64,000 nt of DNA from contig NZ_CP033092.2 in assembly GCF_003697165.2 (NCBI RefSeq), forward strand, positions 4,216,001-4,280,000, in the 5' to 3' direction. The position numbers were made by a program, and so were the translations under genes. A model generated the notes under the pieces. That model ran no database searches and was not told where the DNA came from. It saw nothing but the letters and a program-made list of their open reading frames with translations. The DNA is from Escherichia coli DSM 30083 = JCM 1649 = ATCC 11775 (lineage in GTDB: Bacteria; Pseudomonadota; Gammaproteobacteria; Enterobacterales; Enterobacteriaceae). Positions 18,238 to 26,260 of this stretch are shown here, piece by piece. Positions within the stretch are counted from its first letter, which is position 1. Each line of letters opens with the position of its first letter.

Positions 18238-19650
18238 TTATTTCCGCAGTTCAGCAGCCCGCTTCTTACCAATAAACAACCAGCCCAGCCCCAGTGCGAT
18301 AAACCACAGCGGGGTGACCAACAGCGCCTGGCGAGTGTCATCTTCCAGTGTCAGCAACACGACCACGAACACAAAGAACGCCATACATACCCAGCACATC
18401 AGCTTGCCGAGCGGCATCTTGTAGATCGACTTCTCATGCAGATGAGGACGCTGTTTGCGGTAAACCAGGTACGAGCAAAGGATAATCGTCCAGACGAACA
18501 TAAACAGAATCGCGGAAACGGTTGTAATCATCGTGAACGCGCCAATCACGCTAGGATTCACATACAGCATCACCACGCCACCGAGCAGGCAGATGCAGGA
18601 GAAGGTCAGCCCTTTCGCTGGTACTGCGCGCTTAGAAAGTTTAGCGAACGCTTTCGGTGCCACACCTTCCTGCGCCAGACCAAACAGCATACGGCTGGTA
18701 GAGAAGACGCCGCTGTTAGCGGAAGACGCCGCAGAGGTCAGCACCACAAAGTTGATCACGCTTGCGGCAGCAGGCAGCCCTACCAACACGAACAGTTCAA
18801 CAAACGGGCTTTTCTCCGGGACTACCGAACTCCACGGCGTCACGGACATAATCACAATCAGCGCGAAGACGTAGAACATAATGATACGGATCGGAATGGA
18901 GTTAATCGCGCGTGGCAGTGATTTCTCCGGATCTTTGGTTTCCGCAGCTGTTGTACCTACCAGCTCAATCCCCACGAAAGCGAAAACCGCTATCTGGAAT
19001 CCGGCAAAGAAGCCACTTAAACCTTTCGGGAACCAGCCGCCGTCATTCCACAAATGCGCGAATGACGCTTCCACACCGGTCGGTGACTGAAAGTGCATCG
19101 CCACCATGACCAGGCCGACGACAATCAGCGACACGATGGCGACGATTTTGATCATCGCAAACCAGAACTCCATCTCACCGAACATTTTCACGGTGGCAAG
19201 GTTGAGCGTCAACAGCAGCACTATCACCGCCAGCGAGGCGACCCAGTCGGAGAGATCGGGGAACCAGAACTGAGCATAAGCAGTGATCGCCACCACGTCT
19301 GCCATACCGGTTACAACCCAGCAGAACCAGTAAGTCCAGCCGGTGAAATATCCTGCCCACGGCCCGAGTAAATCGGAAGCGAAGTCACTAAAAGATTTGT
19401 ATTCCAGATTCGAAAGCAGCAATTCCCCCATTGCCCGCATCACGAAAAAGAGCATAAAACCGATGATCATATAAACGAAAATGATCGACGGCCCGGCAAG
19501 GCTAATCGTTTTGCCAGACCCCATAAACAACCCCGTACCAATGGCACCGCCAATGGCAATAAGCTGAATATGTCGGTTTGTGAGATTGCGCCGTAGCGAC
19601 TGTTCAGCCGGAGCCTGATCATCGGCAACGACTTTTACCTGATCTACCAT
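18238..19650 (-). CDS. cycA: CycA, D-alanine/D-serine/glycine:H+ symporter
   Basis: 470 residues with about twelve hydrophobic helices and the N-terminal amino-acid-permease signature around residues 28-50 (QLIAIGGAIGTGLFMGSG). This is the APC superfamily transporter that imports glycine, D-alanine, D-serine and the antibiotic D-cycloserine; loss gives cycloserine resistance. Full length and intact here. In E. coli the mRNA is repressed by the small RNA GcvB, and the pyrimidine-rich leader around 19651-19680 is compatible with that. Confidence 0.97.
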   Translation of the reverse strand: MVDQVKVVADDQAPAEQSLRRNLTNRHIQLIAIGGAIGTGLFMGSGKTISLAGPSIIFVYMIIGFMLFFVMRAMGELLLSNLEYKSFSDFASDLLGPWAGYFTGWTYWFCWVVTGMADVVAITAYAQFWFPDLSDWVASLAVIVLLLTLNLATVKMFGEMEFWFAMIKIVAIVSLIVVGLVMVAMHFQSPTGVEASFAHLWNDGGWFPKGLSGFFAGFQIAVFAFVGIELVGTTAAETKDPEKSLPRAINSIPIRIIMFYVFALIVIMSVTPWSSVVPEKSPFVELFVLVGLPAAASVINFVVLTSAASSANSGVFSTSRMLFGLAQEGVAPKAFAKLSKRAVPAKGLTFSCICLLGGVVMLYVNPSVIGAFTMITTVSAILFMFVWTIILCSYLVYRKQRPHLHEKSIYKMPLGKLMCWVCMAFFVFVVVLLTLEDDTRQALLVTPLWFIALGLGWLFIGKKRAAELRK

Positions 19651-19958
19651 GTTTTTTTCTTCCTGTACCTGTCTGTGTTGTTCAGGCTCTACGGCCTTTA
19701 GTCAGTCTATGATACGACGAATCTGTATCGGGACTCATCGATATTAGGTAACAATACGCGGGATGAATACTAAGATTTAGATCTAATGTTAATTTTATGT
19801 TTAAAGTGAGTGTCATATCACGGTGATAACGCGAAACAGCTCACAAAAATACACGCTTACGGGGTCTTTGCAACACAAAATAGCGCCGTTTGGCAAACTG
19901 AAGGGTTTATTGCTGAATGCCTGCTCCCCTCTGGTTCGAGGGGAACAGAATGCGCTGC
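19651..19958. other. cycA-fklB intergenic region
   Basis: 308 bases containing the cycA promoter and leader. Near the fklB stop is a short hairpin CCCCTC-TGGTTC-GAGGGG (19926-19943) that may end the fklB message, although no T-run follows it. No gene is visible. Confidence 0.4.
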
Positions 19959-20579
19959 TTAGAGGATTTCCAGCAGTTCGACTTCAAACACCAGGGTGCT
20001 GAACGGAGGGATGGATGCGCCTGCGCCGCGCTCGCCATATGCCAGTTCCTGCGGGATAGTCAGTTCCCATTTAGAACCTACCGGCATCAGAGTCAGTGCT
20101 TCAATCCAGCCAGGGATCACGCCATTAACCGGGAATTCAGCGGGTTCACCACGAGCAACGGAGCTGTCAAACACGGTGCCGTCGATCAGTTTACCGGTGT
20201 AATGAACACGAACGCGGTCAGTACGTGCCGGAATTGCGCCTTCACCCTGGTTGATCACGCGGAATTGCAGGCCAGATTCGGTGCTGTTCACACCTTCTTT
20301 TTTGGCATTTTCTTCAAGATATTTCACACCTTCGGCAGCCATCGCCTGGAAACGCTGACGACGAACGGCATCGGCGCGTTCGTGGATTTCACGCAGCGCG
20401 CGATGCACCACATCAACCGGAACAGCCGGATGTTTGCCTTCCAGCGCATCTGCAATACCAGCCACCAGCGCCTCCGGCAGCAGCCCTTGCAGGCCAGATT
20501 CACTCAGTTGTTGGCCTACCTGTAAACCAATGCCGTAGCTTGCTTGCGCTTCGATGGTGTCAAAAGTTGGGGTGGTCAT
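19959..20579 (-). CDS. fklB: FklB, FKBP-type peptidyl-prolyl cis-trans isomerase (FKBP22)
   Basis: 206 residues starting MTTPTFDTIE at the ATG complementary to 20577-20579, which is preceded by AAAGGAAA; a 17-residue longer reading has no support. A helical N-terminal dimerisation domain (about residues 1-85) is followed by an FK506-binding isomerase domain ending FEVELLEIL. There is no signal peptide, so it acts in the cytoplasm on prolyl bonds during folding. Single gene, divergent from ytfB. Confidence 0.96.
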   Translation of the reverse strand: MTTPTFDTIEAQASYGIGLQVGQQLSESGLQGLLPEALVAGIADALEGKHPAVPVDVVHRALREIHERADAVRRQRFQAMAAEGVKYLEENAKKEGVNSTESGLQFRVINQGEGAIPARTDRVRVHYTGKLIDGTVFDSSVARGEPAEFPVNGVIPGWIEALTLMPVGSKWELTIPQELAYGERGAGASIPPFSTLVFEVELLEIL

Positions 20580-20797
20580 CGTATTTCCTTTCTTAGGGTA
20601 TAAAAGTAGCGGGCAGCATATCAGCCACACTTCTTTGGGTAAAACTTTGTCGCAGGAATGATGACAAATCCCGGGGAAAAAGAAACAATAGCAATATCCC
20701 GTATGAATATAATAAAGGCGGGTTTACCACGGACATCATAGCGTTAGCTTATTCATAGGCTATGATTGAGGAACAAGACGCGGAGCAGGAGGAAACC

Positions 20798-21436
20798 ATG
20801 CCCGGGCGCTTTGAACTAAAACCAACCCTGGAGAAAGTCTGGCACGCGCCGGACAATTTTCGCTTCATGGACCCGCTGCCGCCGATGCATCGTCGGGGGA
20901 TCATTATTGCCGCCATTATATTGGTGGTCGGATTTCTGCTTCCATCTGATGATACGCCCAACGCGCCGGTGGTGACGCGTGAAGCGCAGTTAGATATTCA
21001 GTCGCAATCACAACCGCCGACAGAAGAACAGCTGCGGGCGCAATTAGTCACACCACAAAATGATCCTGATCAGGTGGCTCCGGTCGCTCCAGAACCTATA
21101 CAGGAAGGCCAGCCAGAAGAACAGCCGCAAACTACCCAAACACAACCATTCCAGCCAGATAGCGGAATTGATAATCAATGGCGCTCTTACCGTGTCGAAC
21201 CCGGTAAAACGATGGCGCAGCTGTTCCGCGACCACGGACTGCCCGCTACCGATGTCTATGCAATGGCGCAGGTAGAAGGCGCGGGTAAGCCGCTGAGTAA
21301 TTTGCAAAACGGGCAAATGGTGAAAATCCGCCAGAACGCCAGCGGCGTGGTGACGGGCTTAACCATTGATACGGGGAATAATCAACAGGTCCTGTTCACC
21401 CGCCAGCCGGATGGCAGTTTTATTCGTGCGCGGTAG
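20798..21436 (+). CDS. ytfB: YtfB, OapA-family cell-division-associated membrane protein
   Basis: 212 residues from the ATG at 20798, which has a strong AGGAGG 5-10 bases upstream; an upstream codon at 20762 adds 12 acidic residues without K-12 support. There is a short cytoplasmic N terminus, one membrane helix at about residues 33-50, a Pro/Gln-rich periplasmic linker (about 65-125) and a C-terminal OapA/LysM-like domain. The E. coli protein has been linked to cell division and glycan binding. The accessory TetR gene begins its 3' overlap inside the last 17 bases of this gene. Confidence 0.93.
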
Positions 21437-22067
21437 ATGAAGGGTCAACCAAAAGCCAGCTAAGGATTGTCTCTTTGATGACCTTACGTCTGGCTTCCAG
21501 TGCCTGGGGGGAAACCATACTGATATGATAAACCAGGCCAAGCGTATGCTGGTTGATCAAATAATATCCGCCAAGCGCAGCAATATTAATATTCACCTGC
21601 AATGGGTCGATATCTGGCTTAAAAATATTGTGTTTCTTCCCTTCATCCAATAAGGATTCCATTAACTGCAAGTGCGCATGGTTAATTTCTAAGAGACGCT
21701 GTGATTTTGCATAATGCACACCTTTACTTTGATTTTCACTATGCACAATTTTTAAAAACCAGGGATTAGTAATATAATAATCCCATGTAAAATCAATAAT
21801 TTTCTCAATGGCTTTTTGTGGCGGAAGATCTGAGAAATCAAGGGCCTTTTCTTTTTGTCGAATATCGTTCCAGGTATATTCCAGTACTTCAATAAATAAA
21901 TTTTCTTTATTACCAAAGTGATGATAAACCGTCTGTTTACTACACCCCGCAGCCTTAACAATATTATCGACCCTGGCCCCTTCATAACCATATTCGGCAA
22001 ATTCATTAACCGCGCATAACAGCAGCTTTTCCTTCAGGCTCTGTACGTTGCTGGTATCAAGATACAT
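21420..22067 (-). CDS. TetR-family transcriptional regulator of the accessory catabolic operon
   Basis: 215 residues from the ATG complementary to 22065-22067, which follows GGGGAAG; a TTG eight codons upstream is the alternative. Residues about 10-60 form a TetR helix-turn-helix ([20 protein letters not shown]). The C-terminal ligand domain is not assignable to a named subfamily. It is divergent from the SDR-led operon with 212 bases between starts, and an 8-base-pair palindrome there is its likely operator. Its stop lies inside the ytfB coding end (17-base tail-to-tail overlap), marking the left edge of the inserted block. It is not found at this site in K-12. Confidence 0.85.
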
Positions 22068-22172
22068 AACGCTTCCCCACGACCTCTTCAAGATAACTAT
22101 CTTAACCCGATTAATTAGAAGCTCCAGTAAAAAGGATAAAAACTTGTACTTTCATCAAGTTATCAAATGTCC

Positions 22173-22188
22173 TGTGATCACTATCGCA
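22173..22188 (+). promoter_or_regulatory. Candidate CRP site upstream of the accessory operon
   Basis: TGTGA-TCACTA-TCGCA matches the CRP core TGTGA-N6-TCACA in 9 of 10 positions. It lies 92 bases upstream of the first operon gene, a position compatible with activation. This fits a catabolic operon under carbon control but is inferred from sequence alone. Confidence 0.5.
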
Positions 22189-22189
22189 T

Positions 22190-22211
22190 ATCAACCAACC
22201 AGATGGTTGAT
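22190..22211. promoter_or_regulatory. Candidate TetR-type operator in the divergent promoter region
   Basis: Perfect inverted repeat ATCAACCA-ACCAGA-TGGTTGAT, directly beside the candidate CRP site and between the divergent TetR gene and the SDR gene. Its length and symmetry suit a TetR dimer. Confidence 0.55.
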
Positions 22212-22279
22212 CTTTCTTGCGGCACTTCGCAAGCTAATTGTCACTTAGAAAACAATATTCAAAAAAAGAGAGCTATTGT

Positions 22280-23071
22280 ATGAAATCCACTCGTCCTGTT
22301 GCCGTGATTACCGGAGCCGCTCGTGGTATTGGAAAGGGCTGTGCGCTGGAGCTTGCTCGTGGCGGATTTAACCTGCTGATTAACGATCTTCCCGATGCCG
22401 ACAGCGTAGAAAAACTGCATATCACACAACAAGAATGTATAGCTGAAGGCGTGGAAGTGATTTGCTTCCCTGCCGATGTCGGCGATCTCTCCTTGCATGA
22501 AGAGATGCTCGACGCGGCGCAAAACCTGTGGGGACGTCTGGACTGCCTGCTCAACAACGCAGGCATTTCAGTGAAAAAACGCGGTGACCTCCTCGACCTC
22601 GAACCAGACAGCTTCGATCAAAACATTGCCATTAACACCCGCGCGCCGTTCTTCCTTGCTCAGGCATTCAGTAAGCGCTTACTGGCACAGCCGAAACCGG
22701 AAGCGGAGCTGCCGCACCGCTCGATTATTTTCGTCAGTTCCATCAACGCCATCATGCTGGCGATGAATCGCGGCGAATACACCATTGCCAAAACCGCCGT
22801 TTCTGCCGCTGCTCGTCTGTTTGCTGCTCGCCTTTGTAATGAACAAATTGGCGTTTATGAAGTGCGCCCTGGTCTCATCAAAACCGATATGACTATTCCA
22901 GCAACGGCTTATTACGACGAACTGATTGCCAAAGGTCTGGTGCCGTGGGGACGTTGGGGTTATCCGGCTGATATTGCTTCCACCGTCCGCGCGATGGCGG
23001 AAGGTAAACTGATTTACACCTGTGGTCAAGCGGTCGCCATCGACGGCGGCTTAAGTATGCCGCGCTTCTGA
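22280..23071 (+). CDS. Short-chain dehydrogenase/reductase (FabG-like) of the accessory operon
   Basis: 263 residues from the ATG at 22280, after AAAGAGAG; an in-frame codon at 22238 would add 14 residues before the Rossmann strand and is rejected. A classical SDR: cofactor loop TGAARGIG at 11-18, an acidic residue at the end of strand 2 (Asp36) favouring NAD(H), NNAG at 92-95, and the active-site set Ser153/154, Tyr167, Lys171. It oxidises or reduces a secondary alcohol/ketone. FabG-type labels are common for such proteins, but a role in fatty-acid synthesis is unlikely here. First gene of a rightward operon; the next gene starts 9 bases after its stop. Confidence 0.88.
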   Translation: MKSTRPVAVITGAARGIGKGCALELARGGFNLLINDLPDADSVEKLHITQQECIAEGVEVICFPADVGDLSLHEEMLDAAQNLWGRLDCLLNNAGISVKKRGDLLDLEPDSFDQNIAINTRAPFFLAQAFSKRLLAQPKPEAELPHRSIIFVSSINAIMLAMNRGEYTIAKTAVSAAARLFAARLCNEQIGVYEVRPGLIKTDMTIPATAYYDELIAKGLVPWGRWGYPADIASTVRAMAEGKLIYTCGQAVAIDGGLSMPRF

Positions 23072-23080
23072 GGCTGAATC

Positions 23081-23923
23081 ATGAGAGATCTGTTACAACG
23101 CCCGGATTTATTCAGTATCAATACCGCGACACTGGGCTATAAAACGCCGCTACCCGCCATTATTGATGCCTGCGCCGCACGCGGTATTGGCGCAATTGCC
23201 CCCTGGCGCAGGGAGTTGCAGGGTGAAGATCTCCAGCAAATCGCCCGCCAGCTTGCCGCCAGTAACATGAGCGTTTCCGGTTTGTGCCGTAGCACTTACT
23301 ACACCGCGCCGACACTGGCGGAACGCAAACTGGCGATTGATGATAACCGCCGGGCGCTGGACGACGCAGCGGTCCTTAACGCCGCCTGTTATATGCAGGT
23401 GGTTGGCGGGTTACCGCAGGGAACAAAAGATTTGTACGAAGCGCGGGAACAAGTAAAACAAGGGATTCGCCAGTTGCTGCCACATTCGAAAGATGTCGGC
23501 GTGCCAATTGCGCTGGAGCCGCTGCACCCGATGACTGCTGCCGACCGCTCTTGCCTGTGCACGTTACGTCAGGCGCTGGACTGGTGTGATGAACTCGATC
23601 CCGATGGTGAGTTTGGCCTCGGCGTGGCGGTGGATGTTTATCACGTCTGGTGGGATCCGGAGCTCGCCAGTCAGATCCTGCGTGCCGGAAAACGCATCCT
23701 CGCGTTTCATGTTTCCGACTGGTTAGTACCGACCACCGATCTGGTCAATGACCGGGGAATGCCGGGAGATGGCGTCATCAATATTCCGTCAATTCGTCGG
23801 CTGGTTGAAAACGCCGGATTTAATGGCGCTATTGAACTGGAAATATTCTCGCCTTACTGGTGGCAGAAAGATATTAACAGCACGCTGGATATTAGCGTCG
23901 ATCGCATCGCGCATTATTGTTAA
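23081..23923 (+). CDS. Xylose-isomerase-like TIM-barrel protein (sugar isomerase/epimerase or dehydratase)
   Basis: 280 residues of the AP-endonuclease-2/xylose-isomerase-like TIM-barrel superfamily. The expected metal ligands are visible: Glu146 (ALEPLHP), Asp185 and His188 (AVDVYHVW), His210 (AFHVSDW) and Glu254 (IELEIF), with the family motif PGDGVINI at about 228-235. Relatives include hydroxypyruvate isomerase, inosose dehydratase (IolE), sugar 3-epimerases and 3-dehydroshikimate dehydratase. It therefore probably isomerises or dehydrates a polyhydroxylated substrate, using a divalent metal. Its start is 9 bases after the SDR stop, and the crotonase gene follows at 23933, so translation is probably coupled. 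Confidence 0.82.
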   Translation: MRDLLQRPDLFSINTATLGYKTPLPAIIDACAARGIGAIAPWRRELQGEDLQQIARQLAASNMSVSGLCRSTYYTAPTLAERKLAIDDNRRALDDAAVLNAACYMQVVGGLPQGTKDLYEAREQVKQGIRQLLPHSKDVGVPIALEPLHPMTAADRSCLCTLRQALDWCDELDPDGEFGLGVAVDVYHVWWDPELASQILRAGKRILAFHVSDWLVPTTDLVNDRGMPGDGVINIPSIRRLVENAGFNGAIELEIFSPYWWQKDINSTLDISVDRIAHYC

Positions 23924-23932
23924 GGAATGATC

Positions 23933-24709
23933 ATGAGTGACCAACCCGTTCTGTTCAGCAGAGCGGCGGCTTCTTGCCGCCTGACATTGAACCGTGAAGA
24001 TAAATGTCATGCTATTAATGAAGAAATGATCGAATCTCTCGACCATTATTTAAATGAAATTGAAAACGACACCACATTACGATTAGTCGAATTAACGGCA
24101 ACCGGCGATAAATTCTTTTGTGCGGGCGGCGATATTAAATCGTGGTCGGCCTATTCGCCATTAGATATGGGCAGAAAATGGATTAAACGCGGTAATGACG
24201 TTTTTAATCGCCTGCGCAACTTACCCCAATTAACCGTTGCGAATCTCAACGGTCATACCATCGGTGGCGGTATTGAACTTGCCTTGTGCTGCGATATTCG
24301 TATCGCTCGCCCCGGCGCGAAATTCTCTAACCCGGAAGTGATGCTCGGCATGGTGCCAGGCTGGATGGGCATTGAGCGAGTGCTTAATCAGGTTGGTCCT
24401 GTGGTCGGTCGCCAGATGCTGATGCTGGGTAAACGCCTGACGGCGCAGGAAGCCCAGGTGGCGAATTTAATTGATGAAGTGGTAGAAAAAGAACAGGTGG
24501 AAAGCTGGATGGCGAACCAGTTAGCGCAGCTGGAAAAATGTGGTCCGGTGGCACTGGCACATATTAAGCAACTGATTCTGGCGCTGGAAAATAAACACGC
24601 CGATTACTCCCACCAGTTACTGGCTGGATTAATGTCCGCCACTCAGGATTGCCAACAGGCGACGCACGCATTTGCCGAAAAAGCCGGCGTGAGCTTCCAC
24701 AATCAATAA
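23933..24709 (+). CDS. Enoyl-CoA hydratase/isomerase (crotonase) family protein
   Basis: 258 residues from the ATG at 23933, chosen because AAGGA lies 6 bases upstream; an ATG two codons earlier overlaps that site. A crotonase fold with the two oxyanion-hole segments FCAGGDIKS (about 62-70) and GHTIGGGIE (about 107-115). Both glutamates that define true hydratases, Glu115 and Glu135 (NPEVMLGMVPG), are present with the usual 20-residue spacing. It likely hydrates or isomerises an enoyl-CoA; ring hydrolysis, as in BadI/MenB-like members, is an alternative. It lies in the operon between the TIM-barrel and CoA-transferase genes. Confidence 0.87.
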   Translation: MSDQPVLFSRAAASCRLTLNREDKCHAINEEMIESLDHYLNEIENDTTLRLVELTATGDKFFCAGGDIKSWSAYSPLDMGRKWIKRGNDVFNRLRNLPQLTVANLNGHTIGGGIELALCCDIRIARPGAKFSNPEVMLGMVPGWMGIERVLNQVGPVVGRQMLMLGKRLTAQEAQVANLIDEVVEKEQVESWMANQLAQLEKCGPVALAHIKQLILALENKHADYSHQLLAGLMSATQDCQQATHAFAEKAGVSFHNQ

Positions 24710-24718
24710 GGAAATTGT

Positions 24719-26260
24719 ATGCGTAAGTTATCAACCGCCGAGACACTGGCGGCGCAAATTCAGGACGGCGCAACCATTGCCATTAGCGGTAACGGCGGCG
24801 GTATGGTGGAAGCTGACCATATTATGGCCGCCATTGAAGAGCGTTTCCTGCAAACCGGACACCCGCGCGATCTGACATTAATCCACTCGCTGGGTATTGG
24901 CGATCGCGACAGCAAAGGCACTAACCGTTTTGCTCACGCCGAAATGCTCAAACGCATTATTGCCGGACATTTTACCTGGTCGCCCAAGATGCAGGAACTG
25001 GTGAAAAGCAATGCTATTGAAGCCTACTGTTTCCCTGGTGGCGTAATTCAGGCACTGCTGCGGGAGATCGGTGCCGGACGTCCGGGACTTTTTACCCACG
25101 TTGGGCTGGGATCGTTTGTTGATCCACGCAATGGCGGCGGTAAGTCGAACGAATGCACTACCGAGGATTTGGTAGAACTGATTGAAATCGACGGTGAAAC
25201 CAAACTCCGCTATCGCCCTTTCAAAGTGGACTACGCGATTTTGCGCGGCACCTATGCCGATCCGCGTGGCAACGTTAGCCTCGAAGAAGAAGCGATTGAT
25301 ATGGATAGCTATTCGATGGCGCTGGCAGCACACAACAGTGGCGGCAAAGTGTTTGTACAGGTGCGCGATGTACTGGAAGCTGGCACCATTGAACCTCGCA
25401 AGGTCAAGCTACCGGGGATTCTGGTCGATGGTATCGTTGAGCACCGCGAACAACCGCAAACCTATCTTGGTGGTTACGACCTGACCATTAGCGGTCAACA
25501 TCGCCGTCTAAGTTCTAACGACGCTATTGAACTGGTTAGTCATCCGGTGCGTCGCCTGATTGCCCGTCGGGCAGCGCGGGAACTGGCGGCAGGCGCTTCA
25601 ACCAACTTTGGCTTTGGTATTCCCGGTGGTATTCCTGGGGTTGCGCTGCGCGAAGGCGTGCCTTATCAAAGTTTGTGGCTGAGTGTAGAACAGGGTGTAC
25701 ATAACGGCATGATGCTGGATGATGCTCTGTTCGGCTGCGCCCGTAACGCCGATGCCATTATTCCATCACTCGATCAATTTGAATTCTACAGTGGCGGCGG
25801 CATCGATATCACCTTCCTCGGCATGGGAGAGATGGATCAATACGGTAACGTCAACGTCTCCCATCTTAATGGCAATCTCATTGGCCCCGGCGGCTTCCTC
25901 GAAATTGCACAAAACGCCCGTAAAGTGGTGTTTTGCGGTACGTTTGACGCCAAAGGCAGCAAGATTGATGTAACGCCAGATGGTTTGCATATCGCCCAGT
26001 CAGGTCAAATCCCTAAACTGGTTACCCAGGTGGAAAAAATCACTTTTAGCGCCGCCTACGCACAGCAAAGTGGTCAGGAAGTGTTGTATATCACTGAACG
26101 CGCAGTATTCCAGTTAACGGCAGAAGGCGTTGAATTAATTGAGATCGCCCCTGGCGTAGAGATTGAGCGCGACATTCTGCCATTCATGGCCTTCCGTCCA
26201 ATTATCAAGCACCCACGCCTGATGGAAAGTAGCCTGTTTACGCCGATGGAGGATGCATGA
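24719..26260 (+). CDS. Family I acyl-CoA:acetate/3-ketoacid CoA-transferase (YdiF-like)
   Basis: 513 residues in which the alpha and beta halves of family I CoA-transferases are fused, as in YdiF and propionate CoA-transferase. The glycine-rich N-terminal segment (SGNGGGMVEAD, about 23-33) and the catalytic glutamate Glu324 in SVEQGVHNG match the family. The enzyme moves CoA from a donor such as acetyl- or succinyl-CoA to a carboxylic acid through a glutamyl-CoA thioester. It supplies the CoA ester used by the neighbouring crotonase. Its stop overlaps the next start by four bases (26257-26260), so the two are translationally coupled. Confidence 0.88.
   Translation: MRKLSTAETLAAQIQDGATIAISGNGGGMVEADHIMAAIEERFLQTGHPRDLTLIHSLGIGDRDSKGTNRFAHAEMLKRIIAGHFTWSPKMQELVKSNAIEAYCFPGGVIQALLREIGAGRPGLFTHVGLGSFVDPRNGGGKSNECTTEDLVELIEIDGETKLRYRPFKVDYAILRGTYADPRGNVSLEEEAIDMDSYSMALAAHNSGGKVFVQVRDVLEAGTIEPRKVKLPGILVDGIVEHREQPQTYLGGYDLTISGQHRRLSSNDAIELVSHPVRRLIARRAARELAAGASTNFGFGIPGGIPGVALREGVPYQSLWLSVEQGVHNGMMLDDALFGCARNADAIIPSLDQFEFYSGGGIDITFLGMGEMDQYGNVNVSHLNGNLIGPGGFLEIAQNARKVVFCGTFDAKGSKIDVTPDGLHIAQSGQIPKLVTQVEKITFSAAYAQQSGQEVLYITERAVFQLTAEGVELIEIAPGVEIERDILPFMAFRPIIKHPRLMESSLFTPMEDA

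Noticed and set aside
18226..18921. Open frame of 231 codons opposite cycA
   Set aside because: Low-complexity His/Gln/Arg-rich sequence produced by reading the membrane-protein gene backwards.
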